Part shown: piece by piece, positions 63,314 to 64,000 of the stretch
How positions within the stretch are numbered: the first letter of the stretch is position 1
Layout of the letters: each line of letters begins with the position of its first letter
Assembly (NCBI GenBank): GCA_902767565.1
Contig: CACXHY010000011.1
Span: 28,694 to 92,693 of the forward strand
DNA length: 64,000 nucleotides
Direction of reading: 5' to 3'
DNA from: an uncultured Eubacteriales bacterium
Lineage (GTDB): Bacteria > Bacillota > Clostridia > Christensenellales > Aristaeellaceae
Notes under the pieces: model-generated
What the model was told of the DNA's origin: nothing
Database searches by the model: none
What the model saw: the letters and a program-made list of their open reading frames with translations, nothing else
Made by a program: the position numbers and the translations under genes

Positions 63314-64000
63314 AATAAGGCAAAATCGTTTTGCGGTCGGTGGCCTGTCCACCGGCCCTTGATTGCAGGATACAGGCGGTTTTCTGTTACAGCCCTTTAT
63401 TCCGGCATTCTGTCGGCATAGTACACGGCCAGTTGAGCGTGGATGACAGCCCAGTCCTGCCGGCGACCGGTCCATTTCTTCGTGATGTCCAGCATGGCCA
63501 GATACAGCATTTTCAGCAGGCTGTCATCCGTGGGGAAAACAGCCTTGGCCTTGGTCACCTTGCGGAGCTGATGGTTGAAACCCTCGATTGCGTTGGTCGT
63601 ATAGATCAGCCGCCGAAGCTCTTCCGGGAATTTGAAATAGGTGCTCAGGTTCGGCCAGTTCTCCCGCCAGGACGCTGAAATCTTGGGATATTTCTTGTCC
63701 CACCGGGCTGAAAACGCTTCCAGTGCCTCTTCCGCGGACGGCTCGTCCACAGCGGCATACACCTTCTTCAGGTCGGCCATGAGTGCCTTCAAATCCTTAT
63801 AGGAAACGTATTTGCTGGAGTTCCGCAGCTGGTGAATGATGCAGTTCTGAATGTCCGCTTTGGGAAAGACAGCCTCTATGGCATTGGCAAAGCCGGTCAG
63901 GTTGTCCGTGCAGGCAATGAGCACATCCTCTACGCCGCGGTTCCGCAGGCTGTTGAGCACGGTCGCCCAGTATTTGGCGCTTTCGTTCTCACCGACCCAC
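63281..64000 (-). mobile_element. IS256-family insertion sequence, right end in window, continuing past the edge
   Basis: The terminal inverted-repeat-like sequence CAGAATTTTGTGTAAAC (63282-63298), reverse GTTTACACAAAATTCTG, is typical of this family. The interior carries the transposase on the minus strand. The element lies inside the integrase gene. Confidence 0.85.
63397..64000 (-). CDS. IS256-family transposase, C-terminal part (N-terminus outside window)
   Basis: Mutator-type DDE transposase, about 200 residues visible. The segment WVGENESAKYWATVLNSLRN, then VEDVLIACTDNLTGF with the catalytic Asp, HQLRNSSKYVSYKDLKALM, and the Glu-bearing YTTNAIEGFNHQLRKV near the end are diagnostic. Reads leftward; the reading frame is open to the window edge. 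The stop lies about 100 bp inside the element. Confidence 0.93.
   Translation of the reverse strand, partial: WVGENESAKYWATVLNSLRNRGVEDVLIACTDNLTGFANAIEAVFPKADIQNCIIHQLRNSSKYVSYKDLKALMADLKKVYAAVDEPSAEEALEAFSARWDKKYPKISASWRENWPNLSTYFKFPEELRRLIYTTNAIEGFNHQLRKVTKAKAVFPTDDSLLKMLYLAMLDITKKWTGRRQDWAVIHAQLAVYYADRMPE

Overview
The window is a GC-rich (roughly 60%) bacterial chromosome segment. It most likely comes from Bacillota, class Clostridia. The reasons are consensus sigma-A style promoters, strong GGAGG ribosome binding sites, a YhaM-type exoribonuclease, a Nup/Yuf-type nucleoside ABC transporter, RpiR, MerR and TetR regulators, DUF3795 and YjdF proteins, and a methionine synthase whose activation domain is a separate gene. 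No rRNA or tRNA gene was recognised. dnaA with DnaA boxes, rplI-dnaB and rlmH all lie in the window, so it may be close to the replication origin. dnaA is not followed by dnaN here.

0-10.2 kb is core: the end of tmk, mnmA, dnaA (convergent, with a candidate box region), an unknown gene, an orphan zinc-binding protein gene, comEC, holA, a divergent pair (an 81-residue protein and a helix-turn-helix protein with a histone-H1-like Lys/Ala tail), and a zinc alcohol dehydrogenase. 10.4-12.2 kb is an AT-richer patch with a broken DUF3847 mobile-element gene, a surface-protein fragment and a small lipoprotein, bracketed by similar inverted sequences.

12.4-19.0 kb is an operon for GDP-D-rhamnose synthesis and polysaccharide export: manC, gmd, rmd, a glycosyltransferase, an unusual Wzm with an added ectodomain, and wzt. 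19-26.8 kb holds uxaC, two HAD phosphatases, a frameshifted ArsC/Spx-like gene, a Ste24-type protease, an exonuclease, a YhiN flavoprotein and an RpiR regulator. 27-32.7 kb is a minus-strand nucleoside-uptake operon whose ATPase carries a long lysine-rich tail, plus a LUD protein.

32.8-41.3 kb is a one-carbon/methionine operon (oxidoreductase, metF, metH activation protein, metH), then rplI-dnaB-yhaM and a lipoprotein. 41.5-47.6 kb is a minus-strand operon: rlmH, a ParB-like/BMP fusion protein, a metallophosphoesterase with a probable AUC start, and a GH2 beta-galactosidase.

47.8-61.5 kb has lower GC and is an almost entirely plus-strand run of small accessory genes: TetR with a palindromic operator, a nucleotidyltransferase, PAP2, YjdF, isochorismatase, GyrI-like, VOC, CDP-alcohol transferase, hydrolase, flavodoxin-like, DUF3795, PfkB, four GNATs, MerR with a 19-bp spacer promoter, ArsR and DeoR. 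The window ends in a tyrosine integrase gene broken by an IS256-family element that runs off the right edge.
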